Shown in pieces: positions 9,145 through 18,951 of a stretch of 64,000 nt of DNA. The notes under the pieces were generated by a model. That model was given only the letters and a program-made list of their open reading frames with translations. It searched no databases and was not told where the DNA came from. Positions within the stretch are counted from its first letter, which is position 1. Every line of letters begins with the position of its first letter. This DNA comes from Planctomycetaceae bacterium (lineage in GTDB: Bacteria > Planctomycetota > Planctomycetia > Planctomycetales > Planctomycetaceae). A program made the position numbers and the translations under genes. The DNA is taken from NCBI GenBank assembly GCA_041398825.1, contig JAWKTX010000008.1, forward strand, positions 349,228-413,227, given 5' to 3'.

Positions 9145-11661
9145 CTACTCGATGATGCCATTCAGGGTTGTTGGGGTAAGTACGTTCTTCAGTGTTCCGG
9201 TTGGGTTTTTCTTTTCACTGGAGGCGTCGCGTTTTGACTTGTTTTGGTCATCCGGCTTCAGGCTGTTTGGCACGATATCGAATCCGCCGGATCGTTTTGA
9301 ACGGCTGGCAGGGTGGATTCTGCGGGCTGGTCGGTCCGCTGGTTGCAGTGCTTTCACTCCGGATGCGACAACCGGAACGAGGTTTTCTTCCAGCGTCGTA
9401 TCGTCGGTTGTGTCGATGCTGCGAAGGGCCATGCAGATCGGGCGGATATTGATTCCCTTCCCCGCCCCAAAGACTTCGCCCTGCTGAATGATGGTTGCAA
9501 GACGCTCGACTTCTTCCTGATCCAGAGATTGCGCTGTGCGGACCAATTCCCGTATGAGTTCCTTTGTCTCCGGGATGCGCAGAAGGCCCTGTACAATGGC
9601 CTCATCGACGTCTGAACTTGTCGAGATACTCTCTCCGTGTTTCATGATTTGGTCAAAATCCTGCATCCAGTCATCCATTGCCCCGTCGGTCCGGATCAGA
9701 GATGCAGTCGAAAGTTGCGTTTCCATTTTCACAAACACATCATTGATGCGTGACCAGAGGGACGCATTGAACAGCTTTTCCAGCAGCCGAGCGTCCAGCT
9801 CGCGGCCATCCTGCCTGAGCCGATCGGCGTACTCCAGGACAAGCCCTCTTCCGATAGCTGTCAGGCCGAGAGTCGTTCTTTCGCGAACGTCCGCTTCTTC
9901 AAGCTGTGAGGATAGACTTGCGACCTGACGATCAAGTGCTCCTGGTTCCAGGTGAATGGAACCGAAGATGTCTTCGTCGTAGAACTCCAGGGATTGAATC
10001 CGACCGGATTGGCTGTCGAAGACAACAGTTGAATTGTTGGTCCTGAATCGCGCTTCCAGAAGGTTGCCGTTCTCCCCGGCTGGTCGGATGGATTCGATTT
10101 CGGACAGGATCAATTGAGGCGTCGTTTTCAGGCAACACTGAAAGAAGGGGCTGCGTTTGACATTGATTGCGAAATCAAATTTACCATGCGACTGAAGCTC
10201 GCCATTTGGGTTGAACTGTTGACTAATGCCGAGCTCTGCGACGATGCCTGTATCGCGAGTTGATAGTAGAAACGGACGATGTGAGTCCGCAATCTGAAAC
10301 TGGGCGAATTTTTCTGTGAAGATGAGCTGACGAGCCGGAAGTAGATGCTGATCGTCAGAAGATGCCTGAAGTTCGATCTGGAACCCTTTTCCCGGGGAGA
10401 TCACAATCGTTGTCTCGATCTGTTGGGGCGGGGAGGTACCAAGCAGCATCTGGTTGATGATGTGGGCGGAACTATAGATTGTCTTTTCGGCTGGATTGCT
10501 GGACGTCACATAGCTGCCTATCCGTACAACCATATCTTCGTCGCTCGTGTGCCAGTTGTTGAGCCATTGAGAGATTCGCAGAGCATAGGATTGTTCTGGC
10601 GACAGCGGGGCACCGAGACCGGGGAAGTTGGCTGATTCTGCAACCTGAATGGTGACAGCGATCGGCTGATTCGGGCCGAACGGGATTTCCGGAATGACAT
10701 CCACGGCCGAAAATCGACCGCTTTGCGTCAGCTGTTCCCTGATTCGATTTCGGACGGCTTCGTTGTATGCAAAAGGAGGTTTCAGCTGCAGGAGTTCCAG
10801 AATTTGTTCTGTGGAACTTTCTTTGTTTCCCTTCACGAATACTTTGTTAACAGTGATCGGTCCGCCCGTTTCCTGAAAGGAAACACTTAGGTCCTGTGTC
10901 CTGGTTGTTGGATTCTTATCGATACGGACCTGAAATTCGGGGAACCAGAATCCGTTGTGATCCAGCCAAACCTCAATCAGCTTTGTTGCTTTTTGTCGCT
11001 TTTGATCCAGCAATGCGCAGGGATCTCCGACGGTCCAGAAGGAAAGGACATCCGTGGAGTATTTTCCAGTGTGATCCTGAATAATTGGGGTGGGTTCGCC
11101 GGAACCGGTTTCGATCAGTCTCCGGAGCTGATTCGATACAGACTCTGAAACTCCATGAATGTGGACTGGCCCAAGTTTGTATTGCTCTCCCTCCTGAATC
11201 TGTATTTTCCAGCCTGTTTCAGGCTGTGATTCAGACTCGGATACCTCCGTTGGTTTAGCAGCCTCTGATGAGTTTGCTGCGGCAGGTAACACTTTTGTTT
11301 TCACATCGTAGTAGGCGAGTTCGATGTAGCCGGCTGCGATGCGTTCGGAGACGACATCAAAGAATTGTGGCAGAGGCAGTTTGGACACGGCAGGGTGCCG
11401 AAGGTGATCGTCCATTCGTAACGCGGCAAGAATTTCCTCTGACGAAAACGCACTGACACCTTCAATTTGCAGCGTCTTGAGTTTCTCCAGCGACTCTGAG
11501 GCCGCCTGTGCCATGGTCGCAGGTTCTCCTGGTGTCGCAGTCACCTTTGCCGTGTCTGCGGAAACGCGGTTCTCAGCAATGGCCCAAAACACGATACCAA
11601 GCAGGCAGGGCAGAAAGAACAGGTTACCACAGTCAGAAATTCTGGGATGGGCAGCAGGCAT
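9145..11661 (-). CDS. Exported POTRA-repeat protein of unknown function
   Basis: The protein has 838 residues. The N-terminus is a signal peptide (FFLPCLLGIVFWAIA, cleavage near VSA). The clearest domain is POTRA-like, at about residues 270-335: it starts VNKVFVKGNKESSTEQILEL and continues through PPFAYNEAVRNRIREQL to SGRFSAVDVIPEI, the pattern of BamA/TamA/ShlB POTRA repeats. An earlier segment (LQIEGVSAFSSEEILAAL) looks like a weaker copy. The rest is mixed strand and helix. I could not recognise the 16-strand Omp85 barrel or its C-terminal motif, and the protein ends in a Ser/Lys-rich tail. An envelope assembly or scaffold role is plausible. AAAGGA about 11 bases upstream supports the start. 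The next gene upstream on this strand ends about 120 bases away. Confidence 0.7.
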   Translation of the reverse strand: MPAAHPRISDCGNLFFLPCLLGIVFWAIAENRVSADTAKVTATPGEPATMAQAASESLEKLKTLQIEGVSAFSSEEILAALRMDDHLRHPAVSKLPLPQFFDVVSERIAAGYIELAYYDVKTKVLPAAANSSEAAKPTEVSESESQPETGWKIQIQEGEQYKLGPVHIHGVSESVSNQLRRLIETGSGEPTPIIQDHTGKYSTDVLSFWTVGDPCALLDQKRQKATKLIEVWLDHNGFWFPEFQVRIDKNPTTRTQDLSVSFQETGGPITVNKVFVKGNKESSTEQILELLQLKPPFAYNEAVRNRIREQLTQSGRFSAVDVIPEIPFGPNQPIAVTIQVAESANFPGLGAPLSPEQSYALRISQWLNNWHTSDEDMVVRIGSYVTSSNPAEKTIYSSAHIINQMLLGTSPPQQIETTIVISPGKGFQIELQASSDDQHLLPARQLIFTEKFAQFQIADSHRPFLLSTRDTGIVAELGISQQFNPNGELQSHGKFDFAINVKRSPFFQCCLKTTPQLILSEIESIRPAGENGNLLEARFRTNNSTVVFDSQSGRIQSLEFYDEDIFGSIHLEPGALDRQVASLSSQLEEADVRERTTLGLTAIGRGLVLEYADRLRQDGRELDARLLEKLFNASLWSRINDVFVKMETQLSTASLIRTDGAMDDWMQDFDQIMKHGESISTSSDVDEAIVQGLLRIPETKELIRELVRTAQSLDQEEVERLATIIQQGEVFGAGKGINIRPICMALRSIDTTDDTTLEENLVPVVASGVKALQPADRPARRIHPASRSKRSGGFDIVPNSLKPDDQNKSKRDASSEKKNPTGTLKNVLTPTTLNGIIE

Positions 11662-11778
11662 ACTCGGTGAATCCTTTCTTCTGCTTCGGTATCCGATCGC
11701 ATCATACGATTCGGGAATCAGCGGTCAGCATGATCGCCAATGGACTGACATTTGGGAAGGTTGCTTCCTGTGTTCGTA

Positions 11779-14418
11779 CTATTCCGTTGTCGTTGATTTT
11801 TCTGTTGAGGCCGCTGTTTCGCGGTGGAGCCAGGGAATTACCAGTTCAGCCCAGAGTTGGCCATGTGCTTTCAGGCCTTCTTCACTGAAGTGGACGCCTT
11901 GCCCATTGGCTTCCCGCATTCTGCCGACCAGTGTGTCGGTGTCCGGTCCCTGAAAAGCTACACCGTCTCGCCACAGCGAGGCCTGTGCCTGCCGAATCTC
12001 TGGTGACGATTCATCCCCGGGCACGTGGTAGGTGGCCTGGGCGACAAACCACGGGACCTGCCAGCCAGTTTCCTGCCGGGATGCTTCAATGAGGCGCCGC
12101 AAGTAGGTTGCGTATTCGGTTCCCGGTAATGTCCGGCTCTGATCTTTCTGGTTGGCATCGCTTTCGCCCTGGTGCCAGAGAACAGCCCTGAAACCCTGAA
12201 TCCCCAATGGTTTCATTCGATGGATCAACGTTTGAAATGCCTGTCCATTGCTCGCCCAGTCTCCATTGTCTAATCGAACGACGCGACTCTCAATGGTTGG
12301 CGGGTTTCGAAATGTTTCGCCCCTGGGCAGCCATTCACGAACGCTGGTGGCTCCGATACCACAGGCAACGAAACCCACCGGGACATGAAACTGACGGACA
12401 ACGGCATCACCAAAGGCTGGCAGAAAACTGCCTCCATTGCCGCTCGCCCCCGGCTGCGGGTCGTGGGCAATCTGCCATCGATTCCCATCGAATGCTGCCA
12501 CGCGTCCCGTTTCCGGCGATTGTCTGCCTTCGCCATGATTGGCCGAATTGGATTGGCCGGCAACGATGAAAATCTCTCCCACACCAACGTGGTCAATTTG
12601 TGTCGTGGCGACCACCTCGCCTCCGCAAAGAGAGCGAACCTGAACTTGATACCAACCACCGGATGGCACAGTCAGCTCTCCCGAAAAACGGTTGCCTTCC
12701 ATCAGATCAGAGACTCGCAACCATTTGACGCTGGTTTGATCTGTTGTTTCGTTCGCACGCACATATCTCGCTTCGAAGGACACGGTTTGTTCCCGGGAAG
12801 GTGCGTCTTCGAGCGTGCCTGACACCCGGACACGACCTGCATTGTCTGGAGTGCGCTGAACGACCTGGTAGTCCAACGGCTGGCTCAGTTTCATCTGCGC
12901 TGTTCGGTGCGAAACAGCGGCAGGCCTGTGGGAGGTTGCCACGCTTCGCCAGATGCGGATATCGTCGACCACAGCTGCTTCTGGTGGGAGCAAACGCAGC
13001 ACTCGCTTGTTCGGGTGGGCAATACCGGGAGATTGAAATTCAGCGATCTGCCGGCCATCGATCAGTACTTTCGCCTGATCCTTGTGAATTTGAATAACGA
13101 TGTGATGCCATTCATTCTTCGCAATCGCATGAGCAGTGCTTAGTTTCAGTTTCGATAACATGGACTGTTGTTCGTTCGTCAACTGCCCGTTCTGGCGAGC
13201 CGTACGAATACTGGTTTTCATCACCCCAGTCGCAAGGTCCTCAATCGTGATATGAGTCGTGCTGACTTTGACACTGAAGAGATGGCCAGCGTGAACATCT
13301 TTGAATTCAGGATCGGCAATGTTGATATTCAGGCTGTCTGTGTCGCTTGGAAGCATGAGTCGTAGTTCAATGACACCGTTCTGAAATTCAAAAGGATGGC
13401 GGACAGATGCTGCGTGGTTGGCTGTTTTGTGGGTTTCGATAAACATGGATCCCTCGCGCAGATCCACTTGCTTGTGACCTCCGGCAGTTGTGTCACTGCT
13501 GGTTGTCCATCCGTTTCCCGGTTCATCTTTAAGTTCCTGAGGTTCGTCGCGTTCGAATGTGTCTTCAAAGATCAGTTCACCGAATTCGAATGCATGGGTT
13601 CCGATAAAGGCCATCAGCTCTTCGCATTCAAAGAAACCCTTCCACATATTGTGTCCCTGTCCCTTCGGCACAATCAATTGCATTTGGCCGCCCAGAGCGA
13701 CGTAGCGATCACGCATCATTCCGGAGTTCTTCTCCAGCGGAACAACGGTGTCCACGTCGCCATGGATCGAGAACATCGGCACGCCAGCTTTCGCAAGCGG
13801 TCCAAGCCGATCGATGGGATTGAATTCTTTCAGTCGTTGCGACAATTCCTGAGCAGACAACTGAAACGCTCCGCATGCGCGGTCCAGCCCGGGATAGCTG
13901 GCAAGATTGCACACGGGGTAGATTCCGGCAAACGCCCCCACACGATCGGGATGATCGGCTGCCCAGGAGAGGGTCATCAATCCGCCGCGACTTCGACCGA
14001 GCAGGATGGGTCTGCTCGAAAACCCTTTCGATACAAGGTGTTCGTAGAGCAGTGTATACAACCGTGAGCCTGCGGGGCTGCCGTAGGATTCGCCAACGTC
14101 GATGCCGGCAATCGCAATGCCATTTCGGGTGAATCGACGAAACATCCATTCTTCTGCGTTTGATGGAAGATTGGGAAGTGTTGGTGCGTACCAGATCCAG
14201 GGCACAGCTTGTCCTGGTCGAACTGATTCCGGAGGAATGAGGAATGCCGTTCGGCCCTCGATCTCGAAGACCTGCCCATCAATCGGCAGAGTTTTAGTGG
14301 GTACGCCCTGGATTCTTGGCTGCTGCGACTCGTCAGCTGGCAGGGTGTATGGAGCCAGGCAGCAGGTGGCGACGCAGAAGGCGGTGGCGATGATACTTCT
14401 GATCAAATGGTGCATCAT
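11779..14418 (-). CDS. Secreted multidomain esterase: alpha/beta hydrolase, LamG-like and SGNH (sialate O-acetylesterase-like) domains
   Basis: The protein has 879 residues with a signal peptide (IIATAFCVATCCLA). Residues of about 40-280 are an alpha/beta hydrolase: nucleophile elbow LLGRSRGGLM (Ser143), acidic HGDVDTVVP (Asp221/223) and His256 in GQGHN. Residues of about 283-495 look like a concanavalin/LamG-type sandwich (FEDTFERDEP, WHHIVIQIHKDQAKVLIDG). Residues of about 510-610 are a beta-rich linker domain. Residues of about 612-865 are an SGNH esterase of the sialate O-acetylesterase/CE6 type: block I FIVAGQSNS (Ser623), block III-like LWHQGESD, and a C-terminal His843 in GVHFSEEG. It probably deacylates exported or environmental polysaccharides with two separate esterase sites. 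It diverges from the sulfite reductase gene; two adjacent Met codons sit at the start. Confidence 0.85.
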   Translation of the reverse strand: MMHHLIRSIIATAFCVATCCLAPYTLPADESQQPRIQGVPTKTLPIDGQVFEIEGRTAFLIPPESVRPGQAVPWIWYAPTLPNLPSNAEEWMFRRFTRNGIAIAGIDVGESYGSPAGSRLYTLLYEHLVSKGFSSRPILLGRSRGGLMTLSWAADHPDRVGAFAGIYPVCNLASYPGLDRACGAFQLSAQELSQRLKEFNPIDRLGPLAKAGVPMFSIHGDVDTVVPLEKNSGMMRDRYVALGGQMQLIVPKGQGHNMWKGFFECEELMAFIGTHAFEFGELIFEDTFERDEPQELKDEPGNGWTTSSDTTAGGHKQVDLREGSMFIETHKTANHAASVRHPFEFQNGVIELRLMLPSDTDSLNINIADPEFKDVHAGHLFSVKVSTTHITIEDLATGVMKTSIRTARQNGQLTNEQQSMLSKLKLSTAHAIAKNEWHHIVIQIHKDQAKVLIDGRQIAEFQSPGIAHPNKRVLRLLPPEAAVVDDIRIWRSVATSHRPAAVSHRTAQMKLSQPLDYQVVQRTPDNAGRVRVSGTLEDAPSREQTVSFEARYVRANETTDQTSVKWLRVSDLMEGNRFSGELTVPSGGWYQVQVRSLCGGEVVATTQIDHVGVGEIFIVAGQSNSANHGEGRQSPETGRVAAFDGNRWQIAHDPQPGASGNGGSFLPAFGDAVVRQFHVPVGFVACGIGATSVREWLPRGETFRNPPTIESRVVRLDNGDWASNGQAFQTLIHRMKPLGIQGFRAVLWHQGESDANQKDQSRTLPGTEYATYLRRLIEASRQETGWQVPWFVAQATYHVPGDESSPEIRQAQASLWRDGVAFQGPDTDTLVGRMREANGQGVHFSEEGLKAHGQLWAELVIPWLHRETAASTEKSTTTE

Positions 14419-14649
14419 GGTTCGTTGCCGAGGTTGCGGACGGGAACCTGTCCGTTGCCTGAAAACAGGAAGAACGGGCCGTTGATGAAAAACGGACCGC
14501 GAAAATCGCGACTGGCCAAGCAGAAACGATCCCTTTATACTCGCCGGTCACGGAAATGCCTGGCAGACGCCATCACTTTTCGTTGGTTTAGAGACCCAAA
14601 CAGGGCTTATTTCCTTCAAGGAATGCTTTTTACCAAAGACCCCGATTTC

Positions 14650-16353
14650 ATGTCAGAAGAACTGAAGTTAAGCAAAGTCGAGTTGCTCAAGCTCGAAAGC
14701 CATCAGCTGCGCGGCTCCATTGGCGATGAACTCCGAAATGATGAAGCGAGTTTCAGCGACGACGCCTCGAACCTGCTGAAGCATCATGGTTCGTACATGC
14801 AGGATGACCGTGACCTGCGGAAAGCAAAAGATGAAGATGGCAACCTGATTGGCAAACAATACTCCTGTATGGTGCGGACCCGGGTTCCGGGTGGTCGCGT
14901 GACCAATGCTCAGTTTCTGGCAGAACTGGAATTGTGTGATCAGCTTGCTAACGGAACAGTGAGAATTACCACTCGGCAGGGATTTCAGCTGCATGGAGTG
15001 CTGAAACAGAATCTTCGAGAAGTCATCCGAAGTATTAACAAGACGATGCTGACAACATTCGCCGCATGTGGCGATGTGAATCGTAATGTCATGTGTTGTC
15101 CGGCCCCGTTCAGGAACAATGCCGTTTATGACCAGATGCAGGCGTTGTCTCAGACACTGGCTGAGCACTTCAAACCCAAAACGACAGCCTACTTTGATCT
15201 CTGGCTGAAAGACGATGAGGGGAACGAAACGAACGCCTCTGAGTTTCAGCCTGTTGACGAGCCCATTTATGGTGAGCGCTACTTGCCACGCAAGTTCAAG
15301 ATGGCGATAGCGCTTCCGCATGACAATTGTGTTGACGTGTATTGTAACGATCTCGGTCTACTGGCTGTGGTCGAAGACGAAACGATTGTCGGGTACAACG
15401 TACTGGTTGGCGGCGGCATGGGACGTACACCATCCGCCGAAAAAACTTTCCCGGCCATTGCCAAGAAACTGGCTTTTGTAACGCCCGAGCAAGTCGTGGG
15501 TGTGTGCGAAGCGATCGTGAAGGTACAGCGAGATCACGGCAATCGAGATGATCGCAAACGCGCAAGGATGAAGTACCTGATTGCAGACTGGGGCCTGGAA
15601 AAGTTTCGAGCCACTGTTGAACAGTACTATGGGTCCAGCCTCTCGGATCCTCATCCTTCTGATGTGACTGGTGTGGACGACCATATCGGCTGGCATGAAC
15701 AGGGGGATGGCAAATTATTCCTTGGCATCAATGTCGAAAATGGTCGCATCAAAGACGAAGGCAGCCTGCGTCTTAAGTCGGGCCTGAAAGCAATTCTGAC
15801 CCGTTATGGTATGGATACGCGACTGACCGCACTTCAGAGCGTTATCCTTTGTGATATTGATCCCAAAGACAAATCTGACATTGATGCGATGCTGTCGGAG
15901 TATGGCATTCGCAAAGCGGATGAACTCTCGCTTCTACGCCGCTATTCAATCGCCTGTCCAGCCTTCCCAACCTGTGGTCTGTCCATCACGGAGTCCGAAC
16001 GTGCACTGCCCGGGGTCATTGATTCTCTGGAGAAGGAGATTTCCAGACTGGGACTGCAGTCCGACAAAATCGCCGTCCATATGACAGGTTGTCCCAACGG
16101 CTGTGCCAGACCATACACGCCGGATATCGGATTGGTTGGTCGGGCAGTTGGCAAATACACCATGTTTCTGGGCGGAAATGCGGAAGGAACACGTTTGGCG
16201 TTTATCTACCGGGATATGGTTCCGCTGGAAGACATCACTGCAACGTTGTCGCCGCTGCTGATGGCATACAAGGCCGATCGAAAGAATGCGGAATCATTTG
16301 GTGATTTTTGTAATCGCATGGGACTGGAAGCGCTGGAAGCTTACGCTGCCTGA
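14650..16353 (+). CDS. cysI: Assimilatory sulfite reductase hemoprotein
   Basis: The protein has 567 residues when started at the Met at 14650 (MSEELKLSKVELLKLESHQL). The open frame extends to 14407, but that part overlaps the divergent gene and looks non-coding; a second possible Met is at 14623. It reduces sulfite to sulfide with six electrons, using coupled siroheme and 4Fe-4S. The siroheme/substrate region TTRQGFQLHGVLK is present. The cluster ligands are CPAFPTC (Cys436 and Cys442) and CPNGC (Cys481 and Cys485), spaced as in E. coli CysI. The related ferredoxin-nitrite reductases share the fold, but the length and the ACPAFPTCGLSITESERALP block fit the CysI type. No flavoprotein CysJ gene adjoins it, so the electron donor is unknown. 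It ends in a strong terminator. Confidence 0.9.
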   Translation: MSEELKLSKVELLKLESHQLRGSIGDELRNDEASFSDDASNLLKHHGSYMQDDRDLRKAKDEDGNLIGKQYSCMVRTRVPGGRVTNAQFLAELELCDQLANGTVRITTRQGFQLHGVLKQNLREVIRSINKTMLTTFAACGDVNRNVMCCPAPFRNNAVYDQMQALSQTLAEHFKPKTTAYFDLWLKDDEGNETNASEFQPVDEPIYGERYLPRKFKMAIALPHDNCVDVYCNDLGLLAVVEDETIVGYNVLVGGGMGRTPSAEKTFPAIAKKLAFVTPEQVVGVCEAIVKVQRDHGNRDDRKRARMKYLIADWGLEKFRATVEQYYGSSLSDPHPSDVTGVDDHIGWHEQGDGKLFLGINVENGRIKDEGSLRLKSGLKAILTRYGMDTRLTALQSVILCDIDPKDKSDIDAMLSEYGIRKADELSLLRRYSIACPAFPTCGLSITESERALPGVIDSLEKEISRLGLQSDKIAVHMTGCPNGCARPYTPDIGLVGRAVGKYTMFLGGNAEGTRLAFIYRDMVPLEDITATLSPLLMAYKADRKNAESFGDFCNRMGLEALEAYAA

Positions 16354-16377
16354 GTCAGGCAATATGCGGATTGTTCC

Positions 16378-16407
16378 GAATCCGGCGGACACGAATCCGG
16401 CGGACAC
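16378..16407. repeat. Two tandem copies of a 15-base unit downstream of cysI
   Basis: The unit GAATCCGGCGGACAC occurs twice in direct tandem, followed by a partial third copy (GAATC). It lies just after the cysI stop and before its terminator. No function can be assigned from two copies. Confidence 0.85.
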
Positions 16408-16447
16408 GAATCTATCTGCAGCCCGCTAAAAACCATGCAGGAGTTTA

Positions 16448-16507
16448 CCCGACGTGGCAGTGGGGACCGTTTTCACGATCCCCCGCCGACACGTCGGGTT
16501 TTTTTTT
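16448..16507 (+). terminator. Rho-independent terminator of cysI
   Basis: A 9-bp perfect outer stem (CCCGACGTG with CACGTCGGG) encloses an inner G-rich/C-rich hairpin and is followed by nine T residues. Strand and position fit termination of cysI. Confidence 0.9.
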
Positions 16508-16600
16508 CAGCGGACTGTTCGCTGAATTTCGTGGCCTGTAATTTGGGCGGTGCGAAGGCTTTCCCGGGATGATGTTTGGCTCTGGTTCACGGGACGCAAG

Positions 16601-16640
16601 CAAAACAGGCTCCGAAGGGCAGAGTGCCTTTCGGAGCCTG
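16601..16640 (-). terminator. Rho-independent terminator of rpoD
   Basis: CAGGCTCCGAAGGGC and GCCTTTCGGAGCCTG form a 15-bp stem with one G-T wobble and a 5-base loop. On the minus strand it is followed by TTTTGC. It lies about 30 bases past the rpoD stop and faces the cysI terminator. Confidence 0.85.
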
Positions 16641-16671
16641 TTGAGAATTGCGGCTTTGGATCCCCGGGGGA

Positions 16672-18450
16672 TCACGTCAATTCGAGATTTTCGATATCGA
16701 CGTCGATATCCACCATTGGATTGGCTTCATCGTGAATCGGCAACGCATCATCGGCGATGTCTACAAAGCCTTTCAGATGAATCGCCCGCGTATGGTGTTG
16801 AAGCTTCTTCAACGCTTTACTTTCGATTTGACGAATTCGTTCGCGGGTTACCTTGAAGATTCGTCCTGTTTCTTCCAGCGTGTAGCTGTAACCATCTCCC
16901 AGACCATAGCGAAGTTTGATGATTTCACGTTCGCGGTAAGTCAGGCTCTTCAGGACGTGGTCAATCTTGTCTCGAAGCATTTGCTTGGCCGCAGATTCGG
17001 CCGGGCTGCTTTCGTGGCTGTCTTCGAGGAATTCACCGAAGCTGCTGTCTTCACTTTCACCAACCGGCGTATCCAGGCTGATGGGGTGCTTCCAGGTCTT
17101 CATGATCCGTTCGGTTTCTTCGATGCTCATCCCGACGGCTTCGGCCAGTTCTTCGTTGCTGGGTTCACGGCCGGTGTTCTGGCGAATTTCTTCTGCCTTG
17201 GCCTTCAGCATTGAGATGCTCTGGAACATATGAACCGGGATGCGGATCGTGCGAGCATGGTCTGCAACTGCTCGCGTGATTGCCTGACGAATCCACCATG
17301 TGGCATAGGTTGAGAACTTGTAGCCACGTCGGTACTCGTACTTTTCTACCCCTCGCATCAATCCGGCGTTGCCTTCCTGGATCAAATCCAGAAAGCTCAA
17401 ACCACGGTTGCGGTATTTCTTTGCGATCGAAACCACGAGTCGAAGGTTACCGCCGGACAACTTCTGCTTGGCATCTGTCCATCCATCCATCCGCTTGCGG
17501 ATTTCACCACAGCGTCGCAGAAACTGATCGGGAGTTTCCTGAAGCAGCTGAACGTATTCTTCGAGTTCACGTTCCAGAGAAATTCGTTCAGAGTCGGCGG
17601 TCTTCATTCCTCGAAGGCAGGCAATCTCGTCCTGTAGCTGCTCAATACGCTCCCCGATTTGCAGCATACGTTTCATGACTGGCTGCAGGCGATGAGTTCG
17701 TACGCTGAGTTCTTCGCAGAGAGTGCACATCTTTCGTCGGCGAAGGCGAATCACTTCTGCCAGAGCATTCTTATCCTGACCATCTTCCATGCCTCGCCAG
17801 GCGAAGAAGTCAATCTTCGATTGCTCCATCAGGTGACGAAGTGTTCGCAGATTTAGTTCCATTCGACCTTCGATCTGCTCCTTCCGTACGTTCTCCGTTT
17901 CGGAAGTTCGCAGTGTTCGCTCGAATGGCAGTTCGCTGCGGCGAACTTTTTCAATCGTATCGACAGCAATTCCCAGGGCAAAGTCAGATTCCAGCACATG
18001 CCGTCGCATGCGTTTGCGGGTAATTTCAATCTGTTTGGCCAGAAAGATTTCACGATCCCGAGTCAGCAGCGGGATATTTCCCATCTGGCTCAGGTACATG
18101 CGGATTGGGTCGCGGGAAGACAGTGCTGACGTTTCTGGTCCCAGCAGGGCCCGTGCAGCGCGATCAACCTGTTCCTGTCGAATTTCCTCTTCGACGGGTT
18201 CCGGCTCCAGCGGAATGTCAGGGTCTTCGATAAAGTCCAGCCCAAATTCGTCAATCGCCATGATCAGGTTATCGACCATTTGCGGGTCGCCTCCCTCATC
18301 CGGCAACCATTCATGCGCTTGCTGAATGGTTACAAAGCCACGTTCCTTCGCTTTTTCGATGATCGCCTTCAATCCGGCATCCAGACGATACACGCGAGTC
18401 CCCTTCGTTTTGTTAACACCAACTTGACTGTGGATGTCACGTGTTGACAC
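16672..18450 (-). CDS. rpoD: RNA polymerase primary sigma factor
   Basis: The protein has 592 residues and is a sigma-70 family group 1 factor. A short region 1.1-like N-terminus (AIIEKAKERGFVTIQQAHEW) is followed by region 1.2 (DPIRMYLSQMGNIPLLTRD) and a helical non-conserved insert. Region 2 has the core-binding and -10 recognition helices (GNLRLVVSIAKKYRNRGLSF, DLIQEGNAGLMRGVEKYEYR, FSTYATWWIRQAITRAVADH). Region 3 (RIPVHMFQSISML) and region 4 follow, with the -35 helix-turn-helix (YTLEETGRIFKVTRERIRQI). It directs housekeeping transcription. The start codon in this frame is GTG at 18450, with no clear Shine-Dalgarno. The C-terminus carries about 30 acidic residues beyond region 4, slightly longer than usual. 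Ends in a strong terminator. Confidence 0.95.
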   Translation of the reverse strand: MSTRDIHSQVGVNKTKGTRVYRLDAGLKAIIEKAKERGFVTIQQAHEWLPDEGGDPQMVDNLIMAIDEFGLDFIEDPDIPLEPEPVEEEIRQEQVDRAARALLGPETSALSSRDPIRMYLSQMGNIPLLTRDREIFLAKQIEITRKRMRRHVLESDFALGIAVDTIEKVRRSELPFERTLRTSETENVRKEQIEGRMELNLRTLRHLMEQSKIDFFAWRGMEDGQDKNALAEVIRLRRRKMCTLCEELSVRTHRLQPVMKRMLQIGERIEQLQDEIACLRGMKTADSERISLERELEEYVQLLQETPDQFLRRCGEIRKRMDGWTDAKQKLSGGNLRLVVSIAKKYRNRGLSFLDLIQEGNAGLMRGVEKYEYRRGYKFSTYATWWIRQAITRAVADHARTIRIPVHMFQSISMLKAKAEEIRQNTGREPSNEELAEAVGMSIEETERIMKTWKHPISLDTPVGESEDSSFGEFLEDSHESSPAESAAKQMLRDKIDHVLKSLTYREREIIKLRYGLGDGYSYTLEETGRIFKVTRERIRQIESKALKKLQHHTRAIHLKGFVDIADDALPIHDEANPMVDIDVDIENLELT

Positions 18451-18951
18451 TGAAATAACGACGCCGTCCGGCGAACATCCGATCAGAAATTCAACAGTGC
18501 TGATAATCCAACAAAATCAATGACGCTGGAGGGAGCATTGCTCCGGAAAAATGATCGAGTGTCTGTGCCTCCCTGTTGAGACACACGCAGGCCCCTGAAC
18601 TTGGGAATACTTGCTGCTCAATCTCGTAAAAGACGATCCTTCCGACCCATTCACTGGCTGTTGGGATGTCACAAATCCATGTTTCCCAGCATACACGTGA
18701 ATCAGAAAAATCAATCGACTGAGTCAGCAAAAAAAACAGATCGGCGGACGTTATTCAATCGCTTCCAGCAAACCCACTCAGCGTTGGAGGGGTGCAGCGA
18801 ATAAGGGGCATCGCCATTACTCGTCGCCGATTGGAACGATTATTCGCAAGAAAGTGGTCCGTCGTCAACTTGAAGCCTTCCCTCAATCTGATGATTTCCC
18901 GGAAACCCTGCCAACGCCTCCACGGGGAAGGGATCTCCCCTGAATCGAGAT
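18451..18951. other. Intergenic region upstream of rpoD
   Basis: About 500 bases lie between rpoD and the end of the SRPBCC gene, both on the minus strand. It should contain the rpoD promoter. A perfect 7-bp inverted repeat (CTGAATC, GA, GATTCAG) at 18940-18955 overlaps the SRPBCC stop codon, and a GGGGA/TCCCC stem lies at 18924-18940. No T-run follows them, so I do not call a terminator. The short open frames here look non-coding. Confidence 0.45.

Noticed and set aside
8097..9161. A 354-codon minus-strand frame opposite the GNAT gene
   Set aside because: Arg/Cys/His-rich with no domain; the plus-strand GNAT has a clear acetyl-CoA motif.
14407..14649. The 81-codon N-terminal extension of the sulfite reductase frame
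   Set aside because: It overlaps the divergent esterase start and is Arg-rich; family length and Cys numbering fit the start at 14650.
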